Assembly: GCA_021736645.1 (NCBI GenBank) | Contig: JAIPFM010000107.1 | Coordinates: forward strand, 1-64,000 | Direction: 5' to 3' | From: Phycisphaerae bacterium | Lineage (GTDB): Bacteria; Planctomycetota; Phycisphaerae; Sedimentisphaerales; Anaerobacaceae | DNA: 64,000 bases | Part shown: positions 55,872 to 64,000 of the stretch, one piece after another | How the letters are laid out: each line of letters starts with the position of its first letter | Position numbering within the stretch: position 1 is the first letter of the stretch | The notes under the pieces: generated by a model | Seen by the model: the letters and a program-made list of their open reading frames with translations, nothing else | What the model was told of the DNA's origin: nothing | The model's database searches: none | Position numbers and translations under genes: made by a program

Positions 55872-56759
55872 TCACAACTGTCTGCGTTTCTGGTAATACG
55901 AAGGGGCCAGGCCCACAATCTTCTTGAACAGCCGGGAGAAGTAATAGACGTCGGTGAAGCCGACCTGTGCGGCGACCTCGTAAAGGGGATCATCGCTGCT
56001 GAGCAGGAGCTGCTGGGCCTTTTCAATGCGGCGCCGATTGATGTACTGGACCGGTGGCATGCCCATGAGCCTGGCAAAGAGGTTGGAGAAGTAGGTCGGG
56101 TTGAGGTTGACAAGTTCCGCCAGTTCTTCCAGGGTGATGGGCGCATCGAGATGATCATGGATGTAGTCAAAGACGGCCCTGAAGCGGCTGAGACCATGCA
56201 GGGTGTTGGCTGTCTGGGGATGGTCCTGGTTGGACAGGAACACGCACAACAACAATCGCATGAGTGCGTTGGTCTCCAGAATGGTGGCAGGGGTTTTGTC
56301 TTCGTCCAGCCGGGTGGATCGTTCCAGCACCTGTCGGTAAATGGGTTTCGTGGCATCGTAGTCAGACAGCTCCCGGTTTGGATTCAGACGCAGCAGACGA
56401 TCAAAGAGAGAGGCGTCGATACCATGGTCAGACGCCCGGCTCTGATAGGCCGTGTTGAGAATCGAAAAGAGATCCAGGCCTGTCTGGATTCGGCTGGTGA
56501 AGTGGATGTAGTAATGACTGAACTGTTCAGGACAATGCATGTCGACTGTGCTGAAGCAGGGGATGAGATACAACCAGCCCGGCTTTAATTCAAACGACTC
56601 ATTGTGATGTGTAATGCTGCCATACCCTTCTGTCACAAAATAGATTCTGGAGTAGGGATTGTTGACGTGCTGATAGTTCCACTCCCTTCCCACTCTATAG
56701 TATTCCGTGTTGAGGATGGTGATGTCCAGCGTATCCAGCATGTGTTTTAATCCAAACAT
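55872..56759 (-). CDS. AraC-family transcriptional regulator
   Basis: The 295-residue regulator has an N-terminal cupin-like ligand domain (residues about 35-110) and a C-terminal AraC DNA-binding domain with two helix-turn-helix units; the second has the signature QVGFTDVYYFSRLFKKIVGLAPSYY split across about 265-290. It is divergent from the L-fucose isomerase gene with a 134-base gap, the usual position of a regulator of sugar catabolism. The ligand is probably a sugar such as fucose or arabinose, by inference. Confidence 0.9.
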   Translation of the reverse strand: MFGLKHMLDTLDITILNTEYYRVGREWNYQHVNNPYSRIYFVTEGYGSITHHNESFELKPGWLYLIPCFSTVDMHCPEQFSHYYIHFTSRIQTGLDLFSILNTAYQSRASDHGIDASLFDRLLRLNPNRELSDYDATKPIYRQVLERSTRLDEDKTPATILETNALMRLLLCVFLSNQDHPQTANTLHGLSRFRAVFDYIHDHLDAPITLEELAELVNLNPTYFSNLFARLMGMPPVQYINRRRIEKAQQLLLSSDDPLYEVAAQVGFTDVYYFSRLFKKIVGLAPSYYQKRRQL

Positions 56760-56893
56760 ACCATTTCAATTATAGAGAAAACCTGTAAAAAATCCATGAT
56801 CGCTTAAAATTATTCATTGCGAATCCCCCCCAGGCACAGGAGAATAAGCCACCCAATCTGTTCAATGTTTATACCTAAGCAAGGAAGGATACC

Positions 56894-58609
56894 ATGGCAA
56901 AAGAACAAAAAGCAGTATGCTTACCCGAGATTTCCAAATCAGAACCCAGACTGCCAGTGATAGGTGTATTTTCTCCATGTGACCCCCGCATTGATGCGGC
57001 CAGCCGAGAGCGGGCCCGCAATGTGGTGTCCATGGTGGCAGAGACCATTTGCGGCCAGGTGGTACTGCCGGACAAGACACCGGTGCCTGTGGTGTATTCG
57101 TCCGTGCTGATCGACAGTGAAAAGCAGGCCGATGTGGTGGCGCAGCAGTTTCGCGAGGCCGGTGTGAATATCCTGGTGTGTGCGCCGGATACCTGGGCAT
57201 TTCCCCAGTTGACCACGATTTCTCTGCTGCAGCAGTTCCCGGACAATACACCCTTGAATATCACCTGCGGCAACAGCGGACCCAAGCCGGGCGTGGTCTA
57301 CGCCCATGCAGTCAACGGCGCGATCAGTCAGTACGGTCGCATGGTTCACCTGAATGTGGGGACGTGGCCGGATACCGGTCAAAACCCCAAGATGACGCCT
57401 GATACAGGCAAGGCCTTGATCGACTGGTGTTTTGCCGCAGTGACCGTGCAGGCCCTGCGCGGACGTCGCGTCATGATCTTCGGTCATGATTCCATGGGCA
57501 TGGAAACAGCGCTGCAGCACATCATTCCCACGCGCAACACCTTTGGTGTAGAAATTACCCGCCTGGACATGAAGCTGCTCTCTGACATGCTGCAGAAAGG
57601 TGCGTATGATCAAAAGGAGCTTGCGTCCTTGCGGTCCTGGATCGACACCAATCTGGGCAAGCGATTGGAACTCAAGACCCAGGCAGACAGTGATCGATTC
57701 AACCAGAGCCTGGCCATGTATCTCATCAATCGTGATCTCATGGCGGATCTCAATGCCGTGGGCGGCGGGTTCATGAGTCAGCTGGAGTGGGGCAGCGATC
57801 CACGCGGCCTGCCCCTGCCTGTGGCCGATGCCATGGAGTCCATTTTCAACAGTACCTTTGATCATCAGGGTCCCAAGGCACCGCTGCCTTACGCCACTGA
57901 AGCAGATACCCAGGGCCTGCTCACCATGCTCTTCTTTACTTACCTGACCGGCGGCAACGCGCCCCTGTTCATGGACTTCAGGAAGGTCTGGGAGAGTTGG
58001 GAAATCAAGGCGCTGGCCAAGAAACACAAGATCACACTGCCGGCCAAGGCTGATTATGTCCTTAAAGGCCTTGTCGATGGCAACAACTCGGGCAGTGCGG
58101 CCCTGGACTGGGCTGCCAAACCCGGGACAGCCGTGAGCAAACTCATGAAAGGCGTGGCCATGCCATTGGCTGATGCCGGGTATTTCCCGGGCGGCGGCAA
58201 TAGCGTGACATTCATGTCTCCGGGCGGACTCAGCGGTCTGGCCGGGCGGTTGGCCTTCAGTGGGTGCAATGGCAAGTTCAGCATGATCTGGGATGAAGCC
58301 GCCACCACGGCGGTCCCCCAAAAGCTGGAAAAGGCCATGTGCAACCTGACCAACTGGAACTGGCCTCACACCTTTGTGATCCCCAGGTATGCCAGTATGG
58401 TCGAGTACAAGCAATACGCCCCGGCCAATCATTTCCACATGACGCAAGACCTGTCTCCAGCCAGGCTTCAGTACTGGATGGACCTCACCGGCGTCCTGGA
58501 CGTATCGCCCTGGGCCGCCAGACCCGCCTTTGTCGAGGGCGTGGATCGCCCGGTTCCTTTGATTCACCTGATCAACGGCGGTGAAAAGGCGTTTAAGCTC
58601 TCGAAATAA
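56894..58609 (+). CDS. L-fucose/L-arabinose isomerase family protein
   Basis: The 571-residue protein belongs to the FucI family, which isomerises aldoses to ketoses with manganese (E. coli FucI has 591 residues). Candidate metal ligands occur in ATEADTQGLLT and PLFMDF near 340-362, and a late histidine in ANHFHMTQD near 518. ATG 56894 follows AAGGAAGGA. It is transcribed from a promoter region shared with an AraC regulator. No fuculokinase or aldolase is adjacent. Preference for fucose or arabinose cannot be decided. Confidence 0.87.
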   Translation: MAKEQKAVCLPEISKSEPRLPVIGVFSPCDPRIDAASRERARNVVSMVAETICGQVVLPDKTPVPVVYSSVLIDSEKQADVVAQQFREAGVNILVCAPDTWAFPQLTTISLLQQFPDNTPLNITCGNSGPKPGVVYAHAVNGAISQYGRMVHLNVGTWPDTGQNPKMTPDTGKALIDWCFAAVTVQALRGRRVMIFGHDSMGMETALQHIIPTRNTFGVEITRLDMKLLSDMLQKGAYDQKELASLRSWIDTNLGKRLELKTQADSDRFNQSLAMYLINRDLMADLNAVGGGFMSQLEWGSDPRGLPLPVADAMESIFNSTFDHQGPKAPLPYATEADTQGLLTMLFFTYLTGGNAPLFMDFRKVWESWEIKALAKKHKITLPAKADYVLKGLVDGNNSGSAALDWAAKPGTAVSKLMKGVAMPLADAGYFPGGGNSVTFMSPGGLSGLAGRLAFSGCNGKFSMIWDEAATTAVPQKLEKAMCNLTNWNWPHTFVIPRYASMVEYKQYAPANHFHMTQDLSPARLQYWMDLTGVLDVSPWAARPAFVEGVDRPVPLIHLINGGEKAFKLSK

Positions 58610-58647
58610 CCTGAAATACACACCTCAGTGTGAATCCTTGTTTCTAA

Positions 58648-58684
58648 GGGGAACCTGGACACAACCTTGTGTTTCAGGTTCCCC
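58648..58684 (+). terminator. Intrinsic terminator after the isomerase gene
   Basis: GGGGAACCTG (58648-58657) and CAGGTTCCCC (58675-58684) form a perfect 10-base stem; inside, GACACAA pairs with TTGTGTT. The sequence ATTTTATTTTTATT follows. It lies 38 bases after the isomerase stop. Confidence 0.92.
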
Positions 58685-58808
58685 ATTTTATTTTTATTCT
58701 GGGAAACACCAAAAATAAAGGAATATTCTGTAACAATTCTCCTGTTTAACGCCAATACATATATAGACGTGATTATTCAATTGATTGTCTTTGGTGTAAG
58801 GATGAGAG

Positions 58809-58973
58809 ATGGATTCCAAAGAGTCTGAGAAGATGCGACTTGAACTTGAATTGTTTCTCAACAACTGTCTCGAGCAAAAAGGTGGTACGTGGCCCTTAAA
58901 ACGCCTGAATCTTCAAAAACAGGAGGTTCAGACGCCGAAGAAAACCGGGGTGTTTGCTAGAGAGCAGAAGTGA
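58809..58973 (+). CDS. Small protein, 54 residues, unknown function
   Basis: The frame runs from ATG 58809 (AAGGAT 6 bases upstream) to TGA 58973 and encodes a charged, helical protein starting MDSKESEKMRLELELFLNNC and ending in a lysine-rich tail. It has no membrane segment or known motif. A good ribosome site and position after a terminator support it; homologues would be needed for certainty. The 247-base gap to mgtE contains no other gene. Confidence 0.5.
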   Translation: MDSKESEKMRLELELFLNNCLEQKGGTWPLKRLNLQKQEVQTPKKTGVFAREQK

Positions 58974-59220
58974 GCAAATGAGCATTTCTTTGCTGTTATC
59001 ATATAGAGTCATGTATGAACATGTCGAGGGGCAGTGGACATGTCCTGCACAACTTTGACCTGCAGCTCCTATAATGAACCTCCTATAGTCGCATTTCTCC
59101 TGCCATTACCTTTTTCCTCAATCTCAGTTGCCGCAGGCAACCACTTGAGTTATTATGCGTGAGATCGAACACCCGTTATTTGAGCATCACGCAACCTGGT
59201 AACTGAGCTTGAATTGTATC

Positions 59221-60615
59221 ATGGCTGACGAAAACGAAAAAATCCAAAGACAGATACTTCTCCAGCAGGTTGAAATCCTTCTTGAGAGCCGGGATCTTGA
59301 GGGTCTCAAAATCCTCCTGGCGGATCAGTGGGAAAGTGATATCGCTGAAATCGTCGAGTTGGTGGACAATGATGAACGGCGTCTGATCTTTGATACTCTG
59401 GATGGGGAAGTCAGGGCCGAAGTCCTCGAAAAGGTCAATGAGGCCACGCGGGATGAACTGTATGACCTGCTGCATGACCACGAAATCAAGGCCATCTTTA
59501 CGGAACTGGACCACGATGATGCGGCTGACCTGATTGCGGAACTGTCCGAAGAACAGGCGCAAAAGGTGCTCAGCAGTCTGGACAAAGAGGATTCCAGGGG
59601 GATTAAGGCCCTCCTGAGATATTCCGAAGACTCGGCCGGCGGTATTATGGACCCGGTCCTGCTCAGTGTCGGGGAAAAAGCCACCGTGGCTGAGGCCGTG
59701 GAGATCATACGCAAGGCCGACATCGAAGAGGATTTTTACACGGTCTATATTGTGGACGATACAGACCGGTACGTGGGGGATGTGCGTATCCGTCTGCTCC
59801 TGACCCGGCGGGCAAGCACCAAAATCAGCGACCTGGTGGATCGTGACACCCTGTATGTGACCACCGACACAGACCAGGAAGAAGTGCGAAACATCTTCAG
59901 CAAGAATGACCTGATCGTGATCCCGGTCCTGGATCAGGATCACCACCTGGTTGGACGCATTACGGCCGACCGTGTGATTGAAGTGGCGGAAGAAGAAGCG
60001 GCTGAAGACGTCTTTGCCATGGCCGGTACGGACCCGGACGAACTCGAAAGTGAATCTGTGTTTAATGCCGCTCGCATTCGGTTGACCTGGATCATTCCGT
60101 GTTTGTTCGGAACAGCAATCACAGCTATGGTGATGCGGTATTTTGAGATTCAGTACGCTTCGATTTATGTGGTGGCTGTGGCCTTTGTGCCGATGATCGC
60201 TGCGATCAGTGGAAATACCGGGTTGCAGACCTCTGCCATTGTGGTCCAGGGATTGGCCACGGGTCACCTGGCTGCCCTGCGCTTCAGCCAGGTATTCAGC
60301 CGCGAGGTTCGCATTGCCCTGATCATCGCCGTGGCCTGCGGAGTTTTGGGGGGCATTGTGTGCGGGGTGATCAGCTACCTGAAGGCCTCACCGGATGCGC
60401 CCATTGCCATTGCCTTGGTCCAATTGGTCTTTGCCTTTGGCATGGCCATGTTCACAGCCATTATGGTGTCGACCACCCTGGGCCTGGGCCTGCCGTTTCT
60501 ATTTAAAAAAATCAACATCGATCCGGCCATCAGCTCGGGCCCCATCGTGACCACGGCCAACGATTCCATCAGCGTGGCCATCTACCTGACCCTGGTCATC
60601 AGTCTGGCATCCTAG
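59221..60615 (+). CDS. mgtE: Magnesium transporter MgtE
   Basis: The 464-residue protein has the full MgtE layout: an N-terminal helical domain (residues 1-130), two CBS domains (about 135-255) that sense cytosolic magnesium, a plug helix, and a membrane domain of five helices from about residue 284, with the conserved FVPMIAAISGNTGLQTSA pore segment. It imports magnesium and closes when magnesium is high. ATG 59221 is used; the earlier TTG 59209 has no ribosome site. A likely terminator follows at 60625. It has no clear functional link to its neighbours. Confidence 0.95.
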   Translation: MADENEKIQRQILLQQVEILLESRDLEGLKILLADQWESDIAEIVELVDNDERRLIFDTLDGEVRAEVLEKVNEATRDELYDLLHDHEIKAIFTELDHDDAADLIAELSEEQAQKVLSSLDKEDSRGIKALLRYSEDSAGGIMDPVLLSVGEKATVAEAVEIIRKADIEEDFYTVYIVDDTDRYVGDVRIRLLLTRRASTKISDLVDRDTLYVTTDTDQEEVRNIFSKNDLIVIPVLDQDHHLVGRITADRVIEVAEEEAAEDVFAMAGTDPDELESESVFNAARIRLTWIIPCLFGTAITAMVMRYFEIQYASIYVVAVAFVPMIAAISGNTGLQTSAIVVQGLATGHLAALRFSQVFSREVRIALIIAVACGVLGGIVCGVISYLKASPDAPIAIALVQLVFAFGMAMFTAIMVSTTLGLGLPFLFKKINIDPAISSGPIVTTANDSISVAIYLTLVISLAS

Positions 60616-60624
60616 GGGCCGCCT

Positions 60625-60651
60625 ATGCATGGACGCATGCATGCCTTTTTT
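60625..60651 (+). terminator. Probable terminator after mgtE
   Basis: ATGCATG (60625-60631) and CATGCAT (60636-60642) form a 7-base stem with a 4-base loop, followed after GCC by six T residues. The stem is AT-rich, so strength is uncertain. Confidence 0.5.
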
Positions 60652-60716
60652 CTGCATATTCCTCGCTGAAACGGCAAGGCTACAGGGCTTTTTTTTAAAA
60701 GATTCATAAAAATACC

Positions 60717-60746
60717 TTGACATTCTTTACAAGTGTAAAGTAGTCT
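60717..60746 (+). promoter_or_regulatory. Promoter and BlaI-type operator of the second BlaI/M56 pair
   Basis: TTGACA (60717-60722) is a perfect -35 box; TAGTCT at 60741 is a weak -10 at 18 bases. Between them CTTTACAAGTGTAAAG (60725-60740) is a palindrome with 7-base arms whose core TACAAGTGTA matches the TACAnnTGTA core of bla/mec operators. A repressor bound here would block the promoter directly. Confidence 0.75.
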
Positions 60747-60774
60747 TTGCATTGTTAGAGATAAGGAGATGTGT

Positions 60775-61155
60775 ATGTCACAGAGAACACAGGAACTCAC
60801 GGACGCGGAATGGGCCATCATCCAGATGGTCTGGGAACACGAACCCGTGCCTGCCCCCACAGTCCAGGAACTTTTGGAAGAACAGCGGGGCTGGTCCTAC
60901 AGCACGGTCAAGACGCTGATGGACCGTATGGTTAAAAAAGGGCTGCTTACCACAGAACGGATTCGAAACCTGATGCTTTACACCTCCGCCATCACACGCC
61001 AGGAGGCGCAGTCCAAAGAGATTCTCAAGACACTCAAACGGGCGTTTGAAGGGGCCCTTACACCCATGATGCAGTTTCTGCTGGAGAGTGATCACATCAC
61101 CCACAGCGAGTTGGATGAATTGGAGGCCTTGATCAGGGCAAAGAAATCAAAATAA
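60775..61155 (+). CDS. BlaI/MecI-family transcriptional repressor (second copy)
   Basis: The 126-residue repressor aligns without gaps to the first copy at 27107, with the same winged-helix segment GWSYSTVKTLMDRMVKKGLL and the same LTPMMQF tract. Q100-F101 matches the position of the BlaI cleavage site. AAGGAG lies 6 bases before ATG 60775, while an upstream ATG at 60769 directly abuts the ribosome site and is unlikely. The M56 peptidase gene starts 37 bases after its stop. A BlaI-type palindrome lies in its promoter, implying autorepression. Confidence 0.93.
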   Translation: MSQRTQELTDAEWAIIQMVWEHEPVPAPTVQELLEEQRGWSYSTVKTLMDRMVKKGLLTTERIRNLMLYTSAITRQEAQSKEILKTLKRAFEGALTPMMQFLLESDHITHSELDELEALIRAKKSK

Positions 61156-61191
61156 AGGGGCTCACAGGCTCGTACTTGTGGAGGTTCAATC

Positions 61192-64000
61192 ATGAATACG
61201 CCTATTGTGGTATTGAACGGGGCCGGACAATGGTTCGTGGGAATTTCTGCGGATATGCTGATCCAGGCGAGTGTGTTGATTGGGGTCTTATTTATCCTGG
61301 ACTGGTTCTTTCGGAGGCGCATGCGAGGTGTGATACGCTACTGGATCTGGACGCTGTTGCTCGTAAAGCTGGTGCTGCCGCCGTCACTGATTTCCCCCGT
61401 TGGCCTGGGCCGGTTGATCCCCAAAGTGGGCACCGTCACAGCCACTGTCATACCTGACGGACCGCCGACATTAGACAGCAAAAAAGAGACCCTTTCCTTC
61501 AACCTCAAGTCTACCTCACCCTTGACATACTCAGAGTTCTTAACCAGTGATTCACAATCCTCGGTGCCCCATCCTCTGACCGAACCGTCAATCAACAATC
61601 AGGCATTGAAACTCAATAATCAAGTGCCCTTATCCTGGCAGGGCCTGGCCTTGCTGATATGGGTTGGCGTGGTCTCGGCTATGTGCTTACTCTTGATTCA
61701 ACGTGTCCTGTTTGTCAAGGGCCTGGTATCTCAGGCCATCCGTTGCGACAACGCATTGCAGACTGTACTTGACGCGTGCCGAGAGCGTCTGGGATTGGCT
61801 GCGCCTGTCACTCTCAAACTGACTCCTATCTCAGGCAGCCCGGCGGTCTGCGGTTTGCGCAGGCCTGTCATTCTGATGCCGCGTGACATGTTGGCGAATC
61901 TTGCACCTCAAGAGCTTGAGGCAGTGCTGCTCCATGAGCTGGGTCATGTGATACGGGGTGACCTCTGGATCAATGTCGTTCAGACCTTGCTGCAAATCCT
62001 GTATTTTTACAATCCCCTGGTGTGGCTGGCCAATTGGCAGATCCGTAAGATTCGTGAAATCGCGGTAGACGAGGCCGTGCTGGTGGCGCTAAGAGACAGG
62101 GCGGCCACGTACCCTGAAACCCTGGTGGGTGTCGCACGCATGGCGCTGTCGCGTCCCACGCCGAGCCTGCGCCTGATCGGGGTGGTGGAAAATAAAAGCC
62201 AACTCAATCGGAGGGTAAAACGCATGTTGACTCGACCGCTTCCAAAGATAGCCAGGCTGGGCGCAACGGGCATTGTTATTCTGGCGTTGTTGGCTTTGTT
62301 GCTGCCCATGGCCACCGGGGAGTCTTCCGTACTGACTATGACAAACCGCCAGATTGTAGAGGCGCTCACAGAGTTGGGTGTCGATCCCAACGACTATCAT
62401 ACTGTCAATGTGAAGTATTGGTGGGATGGGCTTGACCTGGATTCCGGTCAGGTGGTCAACATACAGGCCGCGCGGGTACGGGGTGTGGATATAGACCTCA
62501 ACACCGAATTGAGACAGGGCCGACGCGTTTCAGACAAGGTGAATGCCAATCTTGGCTACCCTCATATCGATCCCAATAGCGTCAGACGAATCCTGACACT
62601 GAAGTCCGATCGACTGTTGGAGGCCCTGGTGGAGGCGAGTCAACGCAGGGACGAATTGCAGAACAGCCAGGCGGCGATGAATGGTTTCTCAACCCAAAAA
62701 GGCTCGCAGTGGTTTTTGGTGAAAACGGATGGTATGCAGGTCAATACCACGGTACCTGATCAAAGAACACCTAGCAAATTGGCCATTGTACAATTGATGG
62801 CATTCGGAGATACAGACGTCACACTCCGGTATTGGCTGGGACACTGGGATCCAAGCTCCAGTACAGTGATGGTTCATGAAGACGGTGCCGGGGCCGAGGG
62901 GCGAGCCAGTTTGCACGGCATCGTCATTGATCCCAATGGCCGGCCCGCTGGAAACCATCGGTTTTGGATCAACAAGAACTCAAAGACACTCGCCAGCGTC
63001 ACGACAGGCACGACAGGTCAGTTTACGATCGAGGATGTGCCGTTGGGGCTCCTGCAAGTGGCCTGCCAAGATGCCTATGGCCACGAGGTGGCGTACTCAT
63101 TCCCCTTGGATCGGGCCGGGCCCTGGTACATCAAACTGCTGTACAACAGCGAGCCCAACAAGACCTATACCTTGAAGGTCCTGGCCCTGGGGCGTGAACC
63201 GGGAATTTTCGAGAAGTCCGCTGACCAGCCCTGGTACGACGCGTCCGGCGAGACATCGATACGGGGTCGTGTGCTGGACGCGCAGGGTGCCCCGGTGACT
63301 CATGCGGTCGTGGTCCTCTGCGAATCCCAGGGCGGGATTCCGCTGGTGAAAGAGAGCTATGTCACCATGACAGAGGCGTATATCAGCAACAAGGCACCCA
63401 GGGAGATTGCCTTTGAAGTGACAAATGAGTCAGGGCAGTTTCGATTTGACCATGTCCCGGACGGCACCTATCGATTGATTGCCCAGTCCTGGCAGGGCGT
63501 GACAAAGATCAAGGCGATTCTGGAGACAAATGGACCAGAGATTCAGCTGCATGGACTCGCGGAACACGTCCGGCCCGGCCGCGATGTGGAGATTCGACCG
63601 CTGGGATCGGGCACGCTGGTGCTGGATCAGCACATGCCCAATGACGAAACCCTGCTGGTGGTCAGTACGTCACCGCCTCAGGCCGACCCGGTCCTGGGCT
63701 TTGCCGGGTGGGGCGGTCCATTGATGCGCCACATGATCTGTGGGAATCGCATGCCCGCAGGCAAAACAACGATCCACGGATTGCCTGCGGGCACCGTGTA
63801 TCTGGCCATGTTTGCCGCAGACAGTGCACCGGCCTTTGCCGCAGGCCGGGCCGAGATTCGGGCGGGACAGAACACCGTGCTGCCTGAGATCCAGTTCGTG
63901 GGGTCCTGGTCCAATGCCAGACAGGAGCCTCCTGCAGCATTGCAGGCGGTGTTCAGTGAGCTGCAACAACTCGGGGAGGATCAACTGAAATATGTGGCCC
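61192..64000 (+). CDS. BlaR1-like M56 membrane metallopeptidase, C-terminus beyond window
   Basis: The frame is open to the right edge, giving at least 936 residues. ATG 61192 follows GGAGG at 7 bases. The membrane half has helices near 20-40, 48-65 and 150-175, the zinc motif HELGH at 248-252, a likely third ligand E289 and a last helix at about 356-378. The periplasmic half so far holds at least two carboxypeptidase regulatory-like repeats, near 574 (LHGIVIDPNGRPAG) and 689 (IRGRVLDAQGAPVTHAVV). As in the first copy there is no penicillin-binding sensor. The two proteins are related through the membrane half but differ strongly outside, which suggests different ligands. Confidence 0.88.
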   Translation, partial: MNTPIVVLNGAGQWFVGISADMLIQASVLIGVLFILDWFFRRRMRGVIRYWIWTLLLVKLVLPPSLISPVGLGRLIPKVGTVTATVIPDGPPTLDSKKETLSFNLKSTSPLTYSEFLTSDSQSSVPHPLTEPSINNQALKLNNQVPLSWQGLALLIWVGVVSAMCLLLIQRVLFVKGLVSQAIRCDNALQTVLDACRERLGLAAPVTLKLTPISGSPAVCGLRRPVILMPRDMLANLAPQELEAVLLHELGHVIRGDLWINVVQTLLQILYFYNPLVWLANWQIRKIREIAVDEAVLVALRDRAATYPETLVGVARMALSRPTPSLRLIGVVENKSQLNRRVKRMLTRPLPKIARLGATGIVILALLALLLPMATGESSVLTMTNRQIVEALTELGVDPNDYHTVNVKYWWDGLDLDSGQVVNIQAARVRGVDIDLNTELRQGRRVSDKVNANLGYPHIDPNSVRRILTLKSDRLLEALVEASQRRDELQNSQAAMNGFSTQKGSQWFLVKTDGMQVNTTVPDQRTPSKLAIVQLMAFGDTDVTLRYWLGHWDPSSSTVMVHEDGAGAEGRASLHGIVIDPNGRPAGNHRFWINKNSKTLASVTTGTTGQFTIEDVPLGLLQVACQDAYGHEVAYSFPLDRAGPWYIKLLYNSEPNKTYTLKVLALGREPGIFEKSADQPWYDASGETSIRGRVLDAQGAPVTHAVVVLCESQGGIPLVKESYVTMTEAYISNKAPREIAFEVTNESGQFRFDHVPDGTYRLIAQSWQGVTKIKAILETNGPEIQLHGLAEHVRPGRDVEIRPLGSGTLVLDQHMPNDETLLVVSTSPPQADPVLGFAGWGGPLMRHMICGNRMPAGKTTIHGLPAGTVYLAMFAADSAPAFAAGRAEIRAGQNTVLPEIQFVGSWSNARQEPPAALQAVFSELQQLGEDQLKYVA

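Noticed and set aside
56939-58621. 560-codon minus-strand frame opposite the L-fucose isomerase gene
   Set aside because: It is antisense to a clear FucI-family gene with a ribosome site and terminator; no domain is seen in the reverse frame.
59176-60267. 363-codon minus-strand frame opposite mgtE
   Set aside because: Antisense shadow of a complete MgtE.

Overview
This window is a dense bacterial chromosome segment, about 50 percent G+C by eye, carrying roughly 53 genes and no recognisable phage, insertion sequence, CRISPR array, tRNA or rRNA. The gene set points to the PVC group, most likely a Planctomycetota/Phycisphaerae-type bacterium that can live without oxygen. The pointers are paired BlaI and M56-peptidase genes with long carboxypeptidase-regulatory tails, a sulfatase, an L-fucose/L-arabinose isomerase, oxygen-independent thiamin synthesis through ThiH, and several iron-sulfur proteins. 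This is inference from gene content; no 16S or other marker was available.

Layout. Positions 1-2250 hold a truncated exported ankyrin protein and parB, with two perfect parS palindromes in the parB leader. 2699-6768 is a probable operon: prfB (with a programmed +1 frameshift), pepA, folE and a double PTPS/QueD-type protein. 7293-11330 on the minus strand is a pilT, PilB-like and CvpA-like set in which the PilB-like protein is membrane anchored and has lost the Walker A lysine. 11689-13377 holds VanZ, STAS and double-ACT proteins. 13467-24767 (minus) is a ten-gene exopolysaccharide cluster of largely overlapping genes: epimerase, DUF2723 protein, polymerase/ligase, flippase, ATP-grasp protein, three GT4 glycosyltransferases, an unknown exported protein and a sugar-phosphate transferase. 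A MITE-like inverted-repeat element lies beside it.

25240-26841 carries a phosphoribosyltransferase, a cupin and a HAD phosphatase. 27107-31192 is the first BlaI/M56 pair. 31444-36993 contains a polyferredoxin-like protein and a molybdenum hydroxylase operon (2Fe-2S subunit, Tat-exported large subunit, XdhC, MobA-like). 37225-39104 has a PH-domain protein, a patatin and PdxH. 39124-43131 (minus) is dnaN-dciA-gyrB with an AT-rich upstream gap but no dnaA, so the region may lie near the replication origin. 44794-47256 is a thiS-thiG-thiH operon under a TPP riboswitch with its own terminator and promoter.

48575-60615 has a DinG-type helicase, a sulfatase, an exported EEP-family phosphatase, an unknown exported protein, an AraC regulator divergent from an L-fucose isomerase, and the magnesium transporter MgtE. 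The window ends in a second BlaI/M56 pair (60775 to beyond 64000). Both BlaI genes are preceded by palindromes of the form TAC-N4-GTA that resemble known BlaI/MecI operators, and the two repressors align without gaps, including a Q100-F101 pair where staphylococcal BlaI is cut. The duplicated sensor-protease system without a penicillin-binding sensor and the PilT/pseudo-PilB set are the best candidates for poorly described biology here.
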